Shown here: positions 53,401 through 54,704 of the stretch, piece after piece
How positions within the stretch are numbered: the first letter of the stretch is position 1
How the letters are laid out: every line of letters starts with the position of its first letter
DNA from: Meghimatium bilineatum
Lineage: Eukaryota > Mollusca > Gastropoda > Stylommatophora > Philomycidae
Assembly (NCBI GenBank): GCA_034231615.1
Contig: CM067306.1
Location: 31,070,617-31,134,616, forward strand
DNA: 64,000 nt
Reading direction: 5' to 3'
Notes under the pieces: generated by a model
The model's input: only the letters and a program-made list of their open reading frames with translations
Database searches by the model: none
Told to the model about the DNA's origin: nothing
Made by a program: the position numbers and the translations under genes

Positions 53401-54588
53401 AAGCAGTCATGCGGGATTTCAGTGCGTGCAAACTACCAGCCTCTACTTTTCGATCGCCTAATTTACCGATACAATACATCAAACCAGGCAGATACAAGAC
53501 AACATACACACTCGGCAACAGTTAAATGCTTGCACACTTGCAAGAGAAACTACCACTACAGCGACCTAGATTCTAGTAGAAACAACAAAGATCGATCTGT
53601 TTATGAGTGGTGATGACGTGCCAGCTGACGCGTGAGCAACAGCTCAAGTTAAGATGTCTGCTGATGCATGCATATTGGATCTCATTTACGAGTCAGATTA
53701 TTTGTAAGCAGAATTTCTCCCGAGTCCGTTCAATAGATTGTAAGGGTTTTGTCTGTTCAAGAACCTTCTTCATTTGTCAACAATCAATAATTATCAACTC
53801 ATGGCATTATTTGACTTAGGGAATGTCCAGAAATTACGTCAGCAATTAAGAGGGGGGGGGTGTCTGAAAAACATTTTATAGTTATTGACAGGGAGGGGGA
53901 GGCGGTAACAAACGGTTTATGAAGGCAGCTTTGATACTCTATGACACACTCCACCCCCAAAATACTTTAGTCGCCTCTTACTTATTATAATAACTTATTA
54001 TCCGTTCCCCTTTTGGGCTCCGGTAACACATTGGCGAATTGAAGAATATGATCTCAAGAAAAGAATTTGCTAACATAAACGTAAACACAAGTCCACACAG
54101 CGTGAATGTCAGCCCACCCGACGTGAAAGCCGACTCACACAACGTGAATGTCAGTCCACACAATGTGAATCCCCAAACACTCTGCGAACGCATGCCCACA
54201 CAACGTGAATGACAGCCAACATAAATTTGATACCAATCCACACAACATGAATCCCAGCCCACACAACGTACTCACCATAATGTTCCTTGTGCGAATCTCC
54301 CTCTGGAAGGTACTCATTCTGATATTCCAACATGACACTTAACCATGCCTGCTGTTCCTCTTCCGAATCTGCCACAACTATGAAACTGTCTTGAACTGTG
54401 TAGAGAACTACTCCAAACTTTCCGTGACGACTATCAGACTTCTTATTGATGTTGAAACAGGTGTGCAGATGGATGGAACGTTTTGGCAAGTTTCCAGATT
54501 GGTACTTCTTTTCAGAGTCATAGTACTCCAAGCGTGCAGGGCCGCTGGAGCTTGTAGACCGCAGAACAAAGAACTTTTTTTTCATTGT
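7859..54588 (-). CDS. IRS: Insulin receptor substrate (IRS/Chico-like), 8 exons, 5' end missing
   Basis: Docking adaptor that couples insulin/IGF receptor tyrosine kinases to PI3-kinase and Grb2 at the plasma membrane (family knowledge). Seen here: a PH domain exon, a PTB domain split over two exons, a Ser/Arg-rich linker over four exons, and a long terminal exon with Tyr motifs. Join, in minus order: 54588-54276, 24836-24697, 23565-23423, 19057-18956, 17575-17532, 15092-14952, 13194-12961, 10710-7859. Every intron is GT-AG and every junction keeps frame; exon lengths sum to 3,969 nt, i.e. 1,322 residues plus stop. The first visible codon is ACA, phase 0, just before MKKKFFVLR of the PH domain, so the start codon and first PH strands are on an exon not found here, probably beyond the right edge. 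Exons of 102, 141 and 234 nt are multiples of three and could be cassettes. The 29.4-kb intron between PH and PTB is packed with transposons. Confidence 0.93.
10773..10895 (+). mobile_element. SINE family 1, 5' fragment
   Basis: GAGAAGCAAAGAATAGCAACAC, a TAAGAGGTTACTACGGATGTT block and GAGCTGGTTGCCTTTCC correspond to the SINE head; the tail is missing. Lies in an IRS intron. Confidence 0.6.
10896..12259. other. IRS intron; GC/CpG-rich island near 11,190-11,480
   Basis: Most is AT-rich and unassigned. The segment from about 11,190 has many CpG and a GTGACGTATAAAA at 11,314, a CRE/TATA-like string. It begins near TTAACCTTTACGACTC, reminiscent of a piggyBac-type end at a TTAA; another TTAACCTTTAGCACG occurs at 18,330. 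No ORF accompanies it. Confidence 0.35.
12260..12540 (+). mobile_element. tRNA-like-headed SINE with (CAAC)n tail
   Basis: GGCTAGGCGCAGTGCATAGG then GGTTGAAACC (12,343-12,383) look like degenerate A and B boxes; the element ends in GGTCAAAGGGCATGAGCCCA, GGATCAGCAACC and (CAAC)n. The same tail occurs at 14,199-14,255. The left boundary is uncertain. Confidence 0.5.
12757..12879. repeat. 123-bp direct repeat, copy 1
   Basis: Identical base for base to 14,279-14,401; starts GACCTGGAGAAAACCAAGC and ends CCCTTTTATCAT. The two copies bracket the 234-nt IRS exon. Confidence 0.97.
12961..13194 (-). CDS. IRS: IRS exon: Ser/Arg-rich linker 4
   Basis: 234 nt, 78 codons, phase 1 on both sides. Acceptor ctcacctgcag, donor CTAAAAG|gtattt. 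Encodes SGEGYSMSDLPTSSKRSSVF and HPRTYSLGSRPTKKHGYSES, ending SRATSAPHILK. RTYSLG and SRATSAP resemble basophilic-kinase/14-3-3 type serine sites found in IRS linkers (inference). The exon is bracketed by an identical 123-bp direct repeat. Confidence 0.9.
13446..13717. mobile_element. Foldback (palindromic) element, ~125-bp arms
   Basis: AAAATAGTAC..GTACTATTT ends; arms such as GGTAATGTAGTCTTACTGGA / TCCAGTAAGACTACATTACC and TAACACACTAT / ATAGTGTGTTA are near-perfect inverse copies, as is GACATATACAAAATTGTCC around the centre. A young MITE or a palindromic duplication in an IRS intron. Confidence 0.92.
13820..13895. repeat. Palindromic CCCGTTATAACGGG fragments
   Basis: Two near copies of CATAAG(C/T)CCGTTATAA(C/T)GGGAC, 43 bp apart, followed by (TA)n. 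Likely pogo-like MITE end debris. Confidence 0.5.
14199..14255 (+). mobile_element. Tail of the (CAAC)n SINE
   Basis: GGTCAAAGGCATGAGCCCAT and GGATCAACAACCAACC match 12,470-12,540. Confidence 0.55.
14279..14401. repeat. 123-bp direct repeat, copy 2
   Basis: Exact copy of 12,757-12,879, same orientation, offset 1,522 bp. Confidence 0.97.
14575..14704. repeat. Minisatellite, 39-bp unit
   Basis: Just over three copies of AAGACCGAGAAAACCCCCAA plus ACTCGTATACATGATTCTC. Confidence 0.95.
14952..15092 (-). CDS. IRS: IRS exon: linker 3
   Basis: 141 nt. Acceptor catttcttctag, donor GGAGGAA|gtgagt. Encodes (E)EIMSYQGAQDVASMKGHH, GIQSSHPSSMHSHNFSEL and THLPTVKEGG. His/Ser-rich, no predicted fold. Phase 1 on both sides. 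Confidence 0.85.
15180..15875 (+). mobile_element. Penelope-like element remnant with GIY-YIG domain
   Basis: At 15,520-15,760 the + strand encodes TYIGEIRRRLLGLFCEHLYS, then HFNG and a VTAIKLCFSDDLTLRALENH stretch. TYIGE..RRL...EH is the GIY-YIG endonuclease signature of canonical Penelope-like elements. It is flanked by terminal-repeat pieces shared with 22.9-23.2, 54.7-55.0 and 62.5 kb: an inverted one at 15,180-15,320 (GTTTTGCTAATCACCGAAA, GACCAAAAGGC) and an end at 15,835-15,875. The reverse transcriptase is absent. Confidence 0.75.
16080..16222 (-). mobile_element. SINE family 2 copy
   Basis: TTCTCAAACTCCCACTCC, ACAATGGTCCTACTAGATTT, GATGTAGTTCACAGAATAG, CTGACACATCTGACTTCAGC. Diverged; head degraded. 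Confidence 0.75.
16223..17244. other. IRS intron, unassigned
   Basis: No exon with both splice signals and the right phase was found. A B-box-like GGTTCAAATCCTG occurs on the minus strand near 16,570 without a convincing tRNA fold. About 16,840-16,920 has a short LINE-like coding hint only. Confidence 0.4.
17245..17465 (-). mobile_element. SINE family 1 copy
   Basis: GAATGTAGTCCAGAAAACTG, GCTGCGATATCCACGCC, CTGAGACATCC, GGGACAGGACAGTCAAC and GTTGCTATTCTTTGCTCCCC in reverse order of the SINE. Ends adjacent to the IRS microexon intron. Confidence 0.75.
17532..17575 (-). CDS. IRS: IRS exon: 44-nt linker microexon
   Basis: Acceptor cttctgtgtcag, donor GGATG|gtaagc. Encodes (T)HHGTSTDCCASDLD. 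Too short for ORF finding; supported because it is the only segment seen with both splice signals that converts the two-base remainder of the upstream exon into the one-base remainder needed downstream. Skipping it would shift frame. Confidence 0.75.
17820..18330. repeat. Minisatellite, ~25-bp unit (and shorter variants)
   Basis: GAACATCACAAACAAAGAAC plus A(C/A)TAA repeated about 15 times, decaying into GAACACTAAGAACATCAAG variants. Its translations are hydrophobic artefacts. Confidence 0.93.
18331..18955. other. IRS intron, unassigned
   Basis: Contains an 11-G run at 18,792-18,802. An AG acceptor-like site near 18,874 on the minus strand opens a short frame that soon stops, so it is not called. 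Confidence 0.4.
18956..19057 (-). CDS. IRS: IRS exon: post-PTB linker 1
   Basis: 102 nt. Acceptor gattctgttgcag, donor ATGAC|gtaagt. Encodes FHDDFGGPFQMLLDPRK then SFASRSGYPNEGLSYMT. A second AG at 19,024-19,025 would break frame, so the upstream acceptor was chosen: CG plus T restores Arg. Phase 2 on both sides, so skipping keeps frame. Confidence 0.85.
19449..19723 (+). mobile_element. SINE family 1, complete
   Basis: 275 bp between perfect 10-bp target duplications TACAAAACTC (19,439-19,448 and 19,724-19,733). Starts GCCTGTGTGTTGCCCGAAAG, ends GAACGCAGAAGAAGAAGAAG. Confidence 0.96.
19958..20210 (-). mobile_element. SINE family 1 copy
   Basis: TTCATTCTCAAGCTCCTATA, GGATGTAATCTAGATAATGG, GCTGGGATATCTGCAC, GGGACAGCCAACTCCA and CCTCCTTAGTCGCCTCTTAA identify a reverse copy. 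Confidence 0.85.
20347..20735. repeat. Tandem repeat, 94-bp unit, ~4 copies
   Basis: TATCAGGATTAATAAACAA recurs at 20,353, 20,447, 20,541 and 20,635, exactly 94 bp apart, with CAAATCTGATTGTGC and TTTGGTTAATTGAGTGAC in each unit. Confidence 0.97.
20830..22490 (+). mobile_element. RTE-like LINE (C), endonuclease and RT N-terminus, broken
   Basis: Endonuclease pieces: GMVYIKYLSERIITVIVTVK up to TTTYI at 20,965, interrupted by a SINE, then YIQVYTPCEAR and YYVMGDFNTHLGND, LLETCNQYNLFVTNTFF (21,138-21,440). RT-side pieces at 21,890-22,310: FYKKIKNMRSR, KQYFKELLN and ENAIQTAPSNKAPRPDN. The RT palm is absent; the 3' end (ILPLTLQGIKGNN, about 22,420-22,480) follows directly. Several stops and shifts make it dead. 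Confidence 0.8.
20966..21126 (-). mobile_element. SINE family 2, complete, inside LINE-C
   Basis: 161 bp between AACCTATATTC (20,955-20,965) and AACCTACATTC (21,127-21,137), a target duplication with one change. It splits the LINE endonuclease codon run, and removing it rejoins the frame. Confidence 0.93.
22495..23175 (+). mobile_element. Penelope-like element 3' part with terminal repeat
   Basis: 22,525-22,695 (read across a later SINE insertion) encodes HFNGTGHRGTPDIHVTAIES, CFSDDRTHLALENRYIYQYG and DDINKCLSHV, the C-terminus of the GIY-YIG region, alignable to 15,600-15,760. Then 22,867-23,175 is the terminal repeat with CTTGATAAAGGCCTTTGGTC and the shared TTAGCAAAACTTCATTACC end. Confidence 0.75.
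22695..22853 (-). mobile_element. SINE family 2, complete, inside Penelope-like element
   Basis: 159 bp between perfect 13-bp duplications CTGTCTCATGTAT (22,682-22,694 and 22,854-22,866). Contains the AATGGTCCTACTAG hairpin and ends with CCATCTTCGGCGG on the + strand. Confidence 0.97.
23272..23465. repeat. 57-bp tandem repeat containing the PTB exon donor
   Basis: GTGGACACCTTGTG recurs at 23,324, 23,381 and 23,437 (56-57 bp apart). The unit at 23,437 is the true 3' end of the PTB exon plus donor. In the other two copies the donor GT (minus strand) reads AT. Confidence 0.93.
23423..23565 (-). CDS. IRS: IRS exon: second half of PTB domain
   Basis: 143 nt. Acceptor tgtacttacag, donor CTTACG|gtaggt. 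Encodes LVTIRAVGHHENSFWLEVG, then NYASTGPGEFWFTVEG and TDAAQGVHTTILR. The TGPGEFW core and the C-terminal helix (VHTTIL) are the hallmark of the IRS PTB domain, which binds the NPxpY motif of the activated receptor. The 3' end of this exon with its donor is the third unit of a local 57-bp tandem repeat (23,272-23,465). It leaves two bases (CG) that the next exon completes as Arg. Confidence 0.95.
23758..24235. mobile_element. hAT-type non-autonomous transposon
   Basis: Inverted ends CAGGGGTCGGCAACCTTTT and GGTTACCAACCCCTG, flanked by perfect 8-bp duplications GTCTATTC (23,750-23,757; 24,236-24,243). 8-bp target duplications and this terminal motif define hAT elements. No transposase ORF. Sits in the intron between the two PTB exons. 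Confidence 0.95.
24236..24696. other. IRS intron, unassigned
   Basis: Pyrimidine-rich and AT-rich stretches only; flanks the PTB exon donor. Confidence 0.4.
24697..24836 (-). CDS. IRS: IRS exon: first half of PTB domain
   Basis: 140 nt. Acceptor ttcaccacacag, donor ACAG|gtaacg. Encodes EHVWQVTMHPRGLGQGKGLKG, then PYRLCLNSTTVSLFKINTTQ and PQFAVQ. VWQV at the start and YRLCL followed by a Leu-rich strand are the IRS-type PTB opening. Splices directly to the PH exon: the G carried over plus AA gives Glu. Confidence 0.94.
24885..25160 (-). mobile_element. SINE family 1 copy
   Basis: CTTCTTCGTTCATTCTCACA, CTCCTGCAGATTAGCAGGAT, CTGCAATATCTTCGCC, CATGGAAGGTAACAGCG, GCTCCCCTTTC; contains a C14 run. 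Confidence 0.88.
25520..25754. repeat. Long dispersed repeat (R5), left part
   Basis: GATGATGAAATAATCCCTTT, GGTAGCACTTGACAGCCC and following sequence match 37,735-37,930. Interrupted by the SINE at 25,766. Confidence 0.6.
25766..26041 (-). mobile_element. SINE family 1, complete
   Basis: 276 bp between perfect 11-bp duplications TACTCATCACT (25,755-25,765 and 26,042-26,052). + strand starts TCTTCTTCTGCGTTCG and ends GCAACACACAGGCGG. Confidence 0.97.
26053..26300. repeat. Long dispersed repeat (R5), right part
   Basis: TTGTTTGACCCATGCAGC, GGAATTATTTCACAGAAGAC, AAATTGAGACAAGATGTGAC and TTAGCCTATCCCC match 37,985-38,285 in order. Confidence 0.6.
26515..26690. repeat. Dispersed repeat R4, copy 1
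   Basis: Shares ccagtaaagacctgtgtaca, attatttccat, tcggccttg and the CTCCAAGTATATAAA string with copies at 28,005, 40,590 and 46,725. Confidence 0.55.
26680..26985 (+). mobile_element. LINE-E 3' end with Cys-His finger, decayed
   Basis: Remnants of DFEIDQDKWEE, then CPNCPRT and RTHN-like codons (26,858-26,910), matching the finger at 51,415 and at 35,690. Several frameshifts. Confidence 0.65.
26986..28004. other. IRS intron, unassigned
   Basis: Homopolymer runs (G10 near 27,101; C14 near 27,247), otherwise no repeat or exon recognised. CCAGTGATAATCACTTT at 27,705 hints at an eroded hAT end. Confidence 0.35.
28005..28225. repeat. Dispersed repeat R4, copy 2
   Basis: TAAAGACCTGTAACTCATGACC, GGTCGGCCTTGGTTATTTTT, GCGACTCCACGTATAA, CAAAAACGTAATGAATGAA and ACTTTCTGCAGTTAGGTCTT align with 46,725-46,960. 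Confidence 0.65.
28402..28679 (-). mobile_element. SINE family 1, complete
   Basis: 278 bp between 8-bp duplications ATTTCAGA (28,394-28,401 and 28,680-28,687). Close to consensus: ATATCTGCGCCTTTCGG, CCTCCTTAGTCGCCTTTTAC. Confidence 0.95.
28690..28882 (+). mobile_element. RTE-like LINE C-terminal fragment
   Basis: Encodes GKVPGKRTRGRPRLR, a stop, then EELDMTLEEAWELARNREAN, the GxRxRGRPRxRW...A.(D/N)R tail of RTE-type LINE proteins. Confidence 0.75.
28976..29056 (+). promoter_or_regulatory. SINE-like module in the LINE-A leader
   Basis: GTGCTGAAGACGGAGGCATC then CAGCCAAAAGGCGCACATAT aligns with the SINE family 1 block GCTGAAGTCGGATGTGTCAG / GCTGAAAGGCGCAGATAT. Just upstream, GAGCAGGACCATAGTCCTGC is like the hairpin of SINE family 2. 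Confidence 0.6.
29062..31764 (+). pseudogene. LINE-A ORF, endonuclease and reverse transcriptase part
   Basis: About 900 codons from MPRTKHNGN. The frame is the same on both sides of two nonsense codons at 30,613 (TAG) and 30,625 (TGA), where intact relatives would read a basic-Ser-Pro-Gly-Ala-Asp run. RT catalytic MYADD is intact at about 31,270. The frame continues cleanly across the insertion at 31,765-32,989 (LRIMLGAM to KSTPIAEMQK). Confidence 0.9.
31765..32989 (-). mobile_element. 1.2-kb composite retroposon with SINE-like tail
   Basis: 1,225 bp between perfect 13-bp duplications GTTGGGAGCAATG (31,752-31,764; 32,990-33,002). On the minus strand it ends GAGCGAACGAAAAACAAACA plus (CAAA)n, and the last 150 bp carry ATGCCGAAATCGGATGTG, AAGGCGCATAACGG and GGCACAACG in the order found in SINE families 1 and 2. 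The interior has at least three ~110-bp tandem units, each with a CCAACTCT(A/C) block, GGAAATA and GAGAAAGGGTT..GTAC. CpG-rich, no ORF of note. Confidence 0.9.
33003..34175 (+). pseudogene. LINE-A ORF, RNase H domain and C-terminal tail
   Basis: Continues from the RT: STPIAEMQKMGRMQTLGERR, QAEKLQCMPSHPM, then a frameshift near 33,137, RNase H strands at 33,416-33,600, a second slip in an A10 run at 33,571-33,580, the HCGIPGNEKADQLA helix at 33,740-33,790, and the Cys-Gly-Gln tail to 34,170. RNase H acidic residues (YTDGS, DAEIQ, LTDAR) are visible although split between frames. Confidence 0.85.
34275..34350. repeat. Dispersed hairpin repeat, copy 2
   Basis: GTCGCGGTGACTGGATTACC and AGAACCGCGTC, then TCACTATTTTATGATAGTTA. 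Seven of eight stem positions pair. Confidence 0.65.
34400..35100. other. Unassigned, with a LINE-B 3' scrap at 34,655-34,715
   Basis: GATGATGTTGGAGGTACGTT and CAACCATTCGTTGCGGAGAC match the extreme 3' end of LINE-B (57,140-57,205). The rest is not recognised. Confidence 0.55.
35185..35860 (+). mobile_element. LINE-E: RT C-terminus with Cys-His zinc finger
   Basis: A 200-codon open stretch: IPTLLYACETWTVY, LNHFHLTCLRKLL, QARWAGHLVRMENSRLPKQI, GGQKKRFKDTLKSSLK, then CCQFCKRTFCARIGLASHLK with TH and a stop at 35,769. LYACETWT..H...RWAGH.VRM is the C-terminal region of many metazoan LINE RTs; the CxxC-12-HxxxH finger is typical of this group. 3' UTR has GGTCATCGTCGATCACGACG then GACGAAC. 5' truncated. 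Confidence 0.88.
36000..36310. other. Unassigned
   Basis: Holds a G10 run (36,030-36,039) and a duplicated TTAGAATCATG (36,163 and 36,182) with repeated gatagtgtcatacg-like bits; no element identified. Confidence 0.35.
36325..36559 (+). mobile_element. SINE family 1, left part (host of a SINE 2)
   Basis: TGGGGAGCAAAAGCACTGTT, CCGATGCATATTTAAGGACG, GAAAGGCGCAGATATCGCAG, then CTGCAGGAGTTT where SINE 2 is inserted; resumes at 36,713. Confidence 0.88.
36560..36712 (-). mobile_element. SINE family 2, complete, inside SINE family 1
   Basis: 153 bp between perfect 12-bp duplications CTGCAGGAGTTT (36,548-36,559; 36,713-36,724). Contains GCAGGACCATGGTCCTATTA and GTTGTGTCGCCGTTTTATAT. Confidence 0.97.
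36745..36890 (-). mobile_element. SINE family 2 copy
   Basis: ATTCCAGCTGGATCTCTCTT, ATAATGGTGCTACTATAGTT, GGGATGTAGTCTAGAGAAAG and ATACACCCGACTTCGGCAG; directly follows the tail of the interrupted SINE 1. Confidence 0.85.
37098..37332 (-). mobile_element. SINE family 1 copy
   Basis: ATCTGCAGGATGTGGTCAGG, GTCATGGTTTACAGCTTTGC, CTGACACATCCGACTTCAGC, CTCCTTAGTCGTTTC and GCTCCCCTTTTGGGCTCAGG. Confidence 0.9.
37400..37570. repeat. Short repeat with B-box-like GGTTCAATTCC
   Basis: Minus strand TACCTGGTTCAATTCCCGG near 37,450 resembles a tRNA B box; CAACTTTCCTACTGCCATG recurs at 34,915 and 37,540. A tRNA-derived SINE scrap is likely, a tRNA gene is not. Confidence 0.4.
37735..38285. repeat. Long dispersed repeat (R5), uninterrupted copy
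   Basis: About 550 bp alignable by eye to 25,520-25,754 plus 26,053-26,300. No ORF. Class unknown. Confidence 0.6.
38358..38528. mobile_element. pogo/Tigger-like MITE
   Basis: Begins CAGTTGAACCCCTCTATAGC and ends CGTTATAACGGGATTCCACATG; internal CTTATATAACAACACTTTTC and AAAATCTCCAATTATATTTA match 2,514-2,690. Confidence 0.72.
38530..39229. other. Unassigned intron sequence
   Basis: Minus frame 38,622-39,023 is open for 133 codons but has no domain and low-complexity spots (C10 at 38,719); not called as a gene. Confidence 0.4.
39230..39385 (+). mobile_element. LINE-C C-terminal scrap
   Basis: NGYKTRGRPYKRRITEIKEA and a STPDAAKANKGYSE end; CTACCCCTGACGCTGCAAAG is shared with 22,430-22,450. 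Confidence 0.6.
39620..39779 (+). mobile_element. SINE family 2, complete (forward reference copy)
   Basis: 160 bp between perfect 8-bp duplications ATGGTTCA (39,612-39,619; 39,780-39,787). Starts CCGCCGAAGACGGAAGTGTC, ends GAACGTACGCTGAAGAAG-like tail. Shows that this short family is retroposed as a unit of the shared tail module alone. Confidence 0.95.
39790..40470. other. Unassigned; eroded hAT end near 40,380
   Basis: CACGTTGAGAAACACGGTGTTA resembles a hAT 3' end; its partner was not found. Confidence 0.3.
40475..40570 (+). mobile_element. SINE family 1, 5' fragment
   Basis: ACCCCGAAAGGGGAGCAAAG plus AATAGCAGCACAAC and a decayed GCGATTAAGG block. Confidence 0.7.
40590..40845. repeat. 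Dispersed repeat R4, copy 3
   Basis: CCAGTAAATAAATACCTGTG, CGGTCTTGGCTTTTTTGACA, CAACTCCAAGTCTATAAATAG, AAAAACGTAACAAATTAAG. Confidence 0.65.
40878..41115 (-). mobile_element. SINE family 1 copy
   Basis: TTCTCAAAACTCCTGTTGAT, AGCAGGATGCAGTCTGGAGA, CTACACATCCGACTTCAG, GGGATGGGACAGCCAACTCC. Confidence 0.87.
41125..41270. mobile_element. hAT-type MITE, 146 bp
   Basis: Inverted ends CAGGGCTATTCAATTGGCG and TAGTTGAATAGCCCTG, perfect 8-bp duplications CTCTACGT (41,117-41,124; 41,271-41,278). Confidence 0.96.
41280..41885 (+). mobile_element. Decayed LINE-E finger end followed by LINE-A-type 3' end
   Basis: 41,330-41,660 resembles the finger region (VVIPCRNCR, ARTWLIGHLRTH). 41,690-41,885 encodes TAENIFYECSEYKTW and LESKLLSELQK, stop, VGFIEETTIKIK and ends AAGTGAACGAAAGAAGAA. 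Confidence 0.7.
41886..42639. other. Unassigned intron sequence
   Basis: AT-rich, with several CCAAT-like and GTTTGTTTAC strings but nothing that forms a recognisable unit. Confidence 0.35.
42640..43082. repeat. Minisatellite, 25-bp unit with 18-bp variants
   Basis: About 17-19 copies of AATGTGTTGATATACACATC plus CAGAG; short units lacking ACACATC are interspersed at 42,661, 42,905, 43,005 and later. Open in all three minus frames only because 25 is not a multiple of three. Confidence 0.97.
43171..43560 (+). mobile_element. RTE-like LINE C-terminus
   Basis: CEMRCLRKAINVTRRDRRRN, then LGRPRTRWMETIKETLKRQI. EMRCLR...TRRDR.RN and the G(R/K)PR.RW motif are the conserved tail of RTE-type proteins. 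Confidence 0.82.
43700..43935 (+). mobile_element. LINE-E-type finger end
   Basis: In one frame RRKARAAQYPTDSSHTCSDS, GR, stop, FQALTSHSRAHR: a C-x-x-C finger with its second Cys changed to Ser, then the GGTCATCGTCGATTTCTACG and AACGAACAAC 3' UTR. Confidence 0.65.
43936..45279. other. Unassigned; two scraps of dispersed repeats
   Basis: GGTCGTAGGGGTGCTACACT (44,003) is shared with 47,143; ATTGGCTGTCGACACAAAGT (44,665) recurs in altered form at 56,890 and 62,398. No exon seen. Confidence 0.4.
45280..45440 (-). mobile_element. SINE family 1 copy, partial
   Basis: TTCTCATACTCCTACAAATT, ATGTAGTCTGGAGAAAGGAA, TTTGCACCTTTCGGCCTGAC, GGGATGAGACAGTCAAC. Confidence 0.82.
45440..45850 (-). mobile_element. 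RTE-like LINE RT C-terminal region
   Basis: Minus strand: KLQQVEHYQYHGHINTNDG, CETEVKRRIGMAKSTFNDMR, then IYSILMYGSDKQTINRVDAF. This is the YLG..(I)..DG....E(I/V)KRRI..AK block after the RT palm; stops break it. Confidence 0.85.
46395..46640 (+). mobile_element. SINE family 1 copy
   Basis: TGTTGTGCAGGACTCGAAAG, AAGTCGTAAAAGGCGATTAA, GGAGTTGGCCGTCCTATCCC, ACAACGCATTTCACACTCTG. Confidence 0.88.
46725..46960. repeat. Dispersed repeat R4, copy 4
   Basis: CCAGTAAGACCTGTTATCTA, TTGGCTATTTTTGGCATGCG, ACGTATGTAAATAGTCACCA, TAATCAAAAACGTAACGAAG, GATAATGGTCATGGTTGAGC. Confidence 0.68.
47440..47702. repeat. Minisatellite, 38-bp unit
   Basis: Six copies of GCGACTTATCATATTGATCA plus CTTGCTATCTAGCTTGAA, almost identical; one copy carries an extra ATCACTTGCTATCTAG. 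Confidence 0.96.
47990..48068. repeat. Dispersed hairpin repeat, copy 3
   Basis: GGAGGTTGTGG and CCACGACCTCC pair over 11 positions with one G-T; followed by TTTTGTATGGTTGTACGGCT and CTCATATAACC. A SINE at 48,069 interrupts it; it resumes at 48,338. Confidence 0.75.
48069..48326 (+). mobile_element. SINE family 1, complete (reference copy)
   Basis: 258 bp between perfect 11-bp duplications ATATAACCAAA (48,058-48,068; 48,327-48,337). Starts TCTCCCGTGTGTTGCCGGGG, ends GAACGCAGAAGAAGAAG. No clear tRNA-type A/B boxes in the head; contains inverse blocks GGGATGGA/TCCCATCCC and GGGTCAGTGACCC. Confidence 0.97.
48765..48910 (-). mobile_element. SINE family 1 fragment
   Basis: ATCCGACTTCGTAATGGCTT, GGGATGGAACAGTCAACCCA, CATAGTCGCCTCTTAGG, TTTCCGGATCTGGTAACAC. 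Confidence 0.72.
48905..49080. repeat. Tandem repeat, 44-bp unit, 4 copies
   Basis: CTGGTAACACAGTCACACCA plus TTACCCGTGTTCTGATCTTAGGAC, starting from the 5' end of the adjacent reversed SINE, so the SINE terminus seems to have been amplified. Confidence 0.95.
49081..50373. other. Unassigned intron sequence
   Basis: A tRNA A-box-like ATGGCCGAGAGGTTTGAGC lies on the minus strand at 49,421-49,439 but no B box fits; (GT/CG)n at 50,000. No exon seen. Confidence 0.4.
50374..50412. repeat. (GA)n microsatellite
   Basis: Uninterrupted GA dinucleotides, about 19 units. Confidence 0.98.
50413..50824. other. Unassigned, A-rich
   Basis: ACA-rich low-complexity sequence; nothing recognised. Confidence 0.45.
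50825..51070 (+). mobile_element. SINE family 1 copy, diverged
   Basis: GGGCCGAAAGGAGAGCAAAT, GAAAGGCACAAATATCGCAG, TTCATTCTCTGGAATTCCTG, GGGAGTTTACTGAAGAAG. Confidence 0.78.
51180..51570 (+). mobile_element. LINE-E finger end, decayed
   Basis: Scrambled frames give KDFEIDHDKWEE, then VVIPCPNCPRTFSARIWLIN and RTHN, and the 3' UTR GGTCATCATAATCACTTGTG plus ATGGACGAACAAC. Confidence 0.75.
51600..52045 (-). mobile_element. LINE RT C-terminal region (RWAGH type)
   Basis: Minus strand KIRWAGHVVSMPYEHFVKTQ, FYGDLYADKHPKRGQ, KHCSIDPNSWEAKV; the same module as 35,380-35,560 but in opposite orientation. Confidence 0.75.
52266..52925 (+). mobile_element. LINE-A, 5'-truncated copy (RNase H to 3' end)
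   Basis: Nearly identical to 33,540-34,200: NAEIQAI, VVFLTDARSVLQAF, WIPSHCGIPGNEKADQLAKE. A frameshift near 52,720 results from deletion of the TGTGGACAGG-like repeat. Ends CAAGTGAACGAAAGAAGAAG. Confidence 0.93.
52926..53270 (+). mobile_element. LINE RNase H-side tail of a second family
   Basis: SLSTEDLIHR, then in another frame CPCASGTQTPEHILHDCPTY, and GRPL.GPGED-like codons: the C-x-C..TPEHIL..C post-RNase H motif of jockey-type proteins. Confidence 0.7.
53271..53934. other. Unassigned intron sequence
   Basis: ACGTCTACATGACTGAATAATT (53,353) resembles 57,275; otherwise nothing recognised. Confidence 0.4.
53935..54035 (-). mobile_element. SINE family 1, 5' fragment
   Basis: TTTAGTCGCCTCTTAC, GTTCCCCTTTTGGGCTCCGG then TAACACATTGGCG. 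Confidence 0.72.
54062..54275. repeat. Minisatellite abutting the PH exon donor
   Basis: About nine diverged units of CCACACAACGTGAATGTCAG; the last unit, CACACAACGTACTCAC, is the intron start GTGAGTACGTTGTGTG on the minus strand. Confidence 0.88.
54276..54588 (-). CDS. IRS: IRS exon: PH domain
   Basis: 313 nt, about 104 residues. Acceptor tttctccag precedes ACAATGAAAAAAAAG; donor is ATG|gtgagtacg. The protein has the PH landmarks: KKFFVLRS strand, LEYYDSEKK, the IHLHTCFNINKKSD strand region, GVVLYTVQDSFIVVADSEEE, and the C-terminal helix with the invariant Trp (QQAWLSVMLEYQ). The PH domain binds phosphoinositides or membrane partners near the receptor. It ends one base into a codon (G), which the next exon completes as GAA. 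A 20-odd-bp minisatellite begins right at the donor. Confidence 0.95.
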
Positions 54589-54704
54589 CTGGAGAAAAGA
54601 CATGAAAGGCACATATCAAACATGTCAAAAAATATTAAATGCAGATTTAATTCTGTGAAAGAAATAGTGTAGGTGAAAATATGTGAATAGAAAATAGATA
54701 ATAT

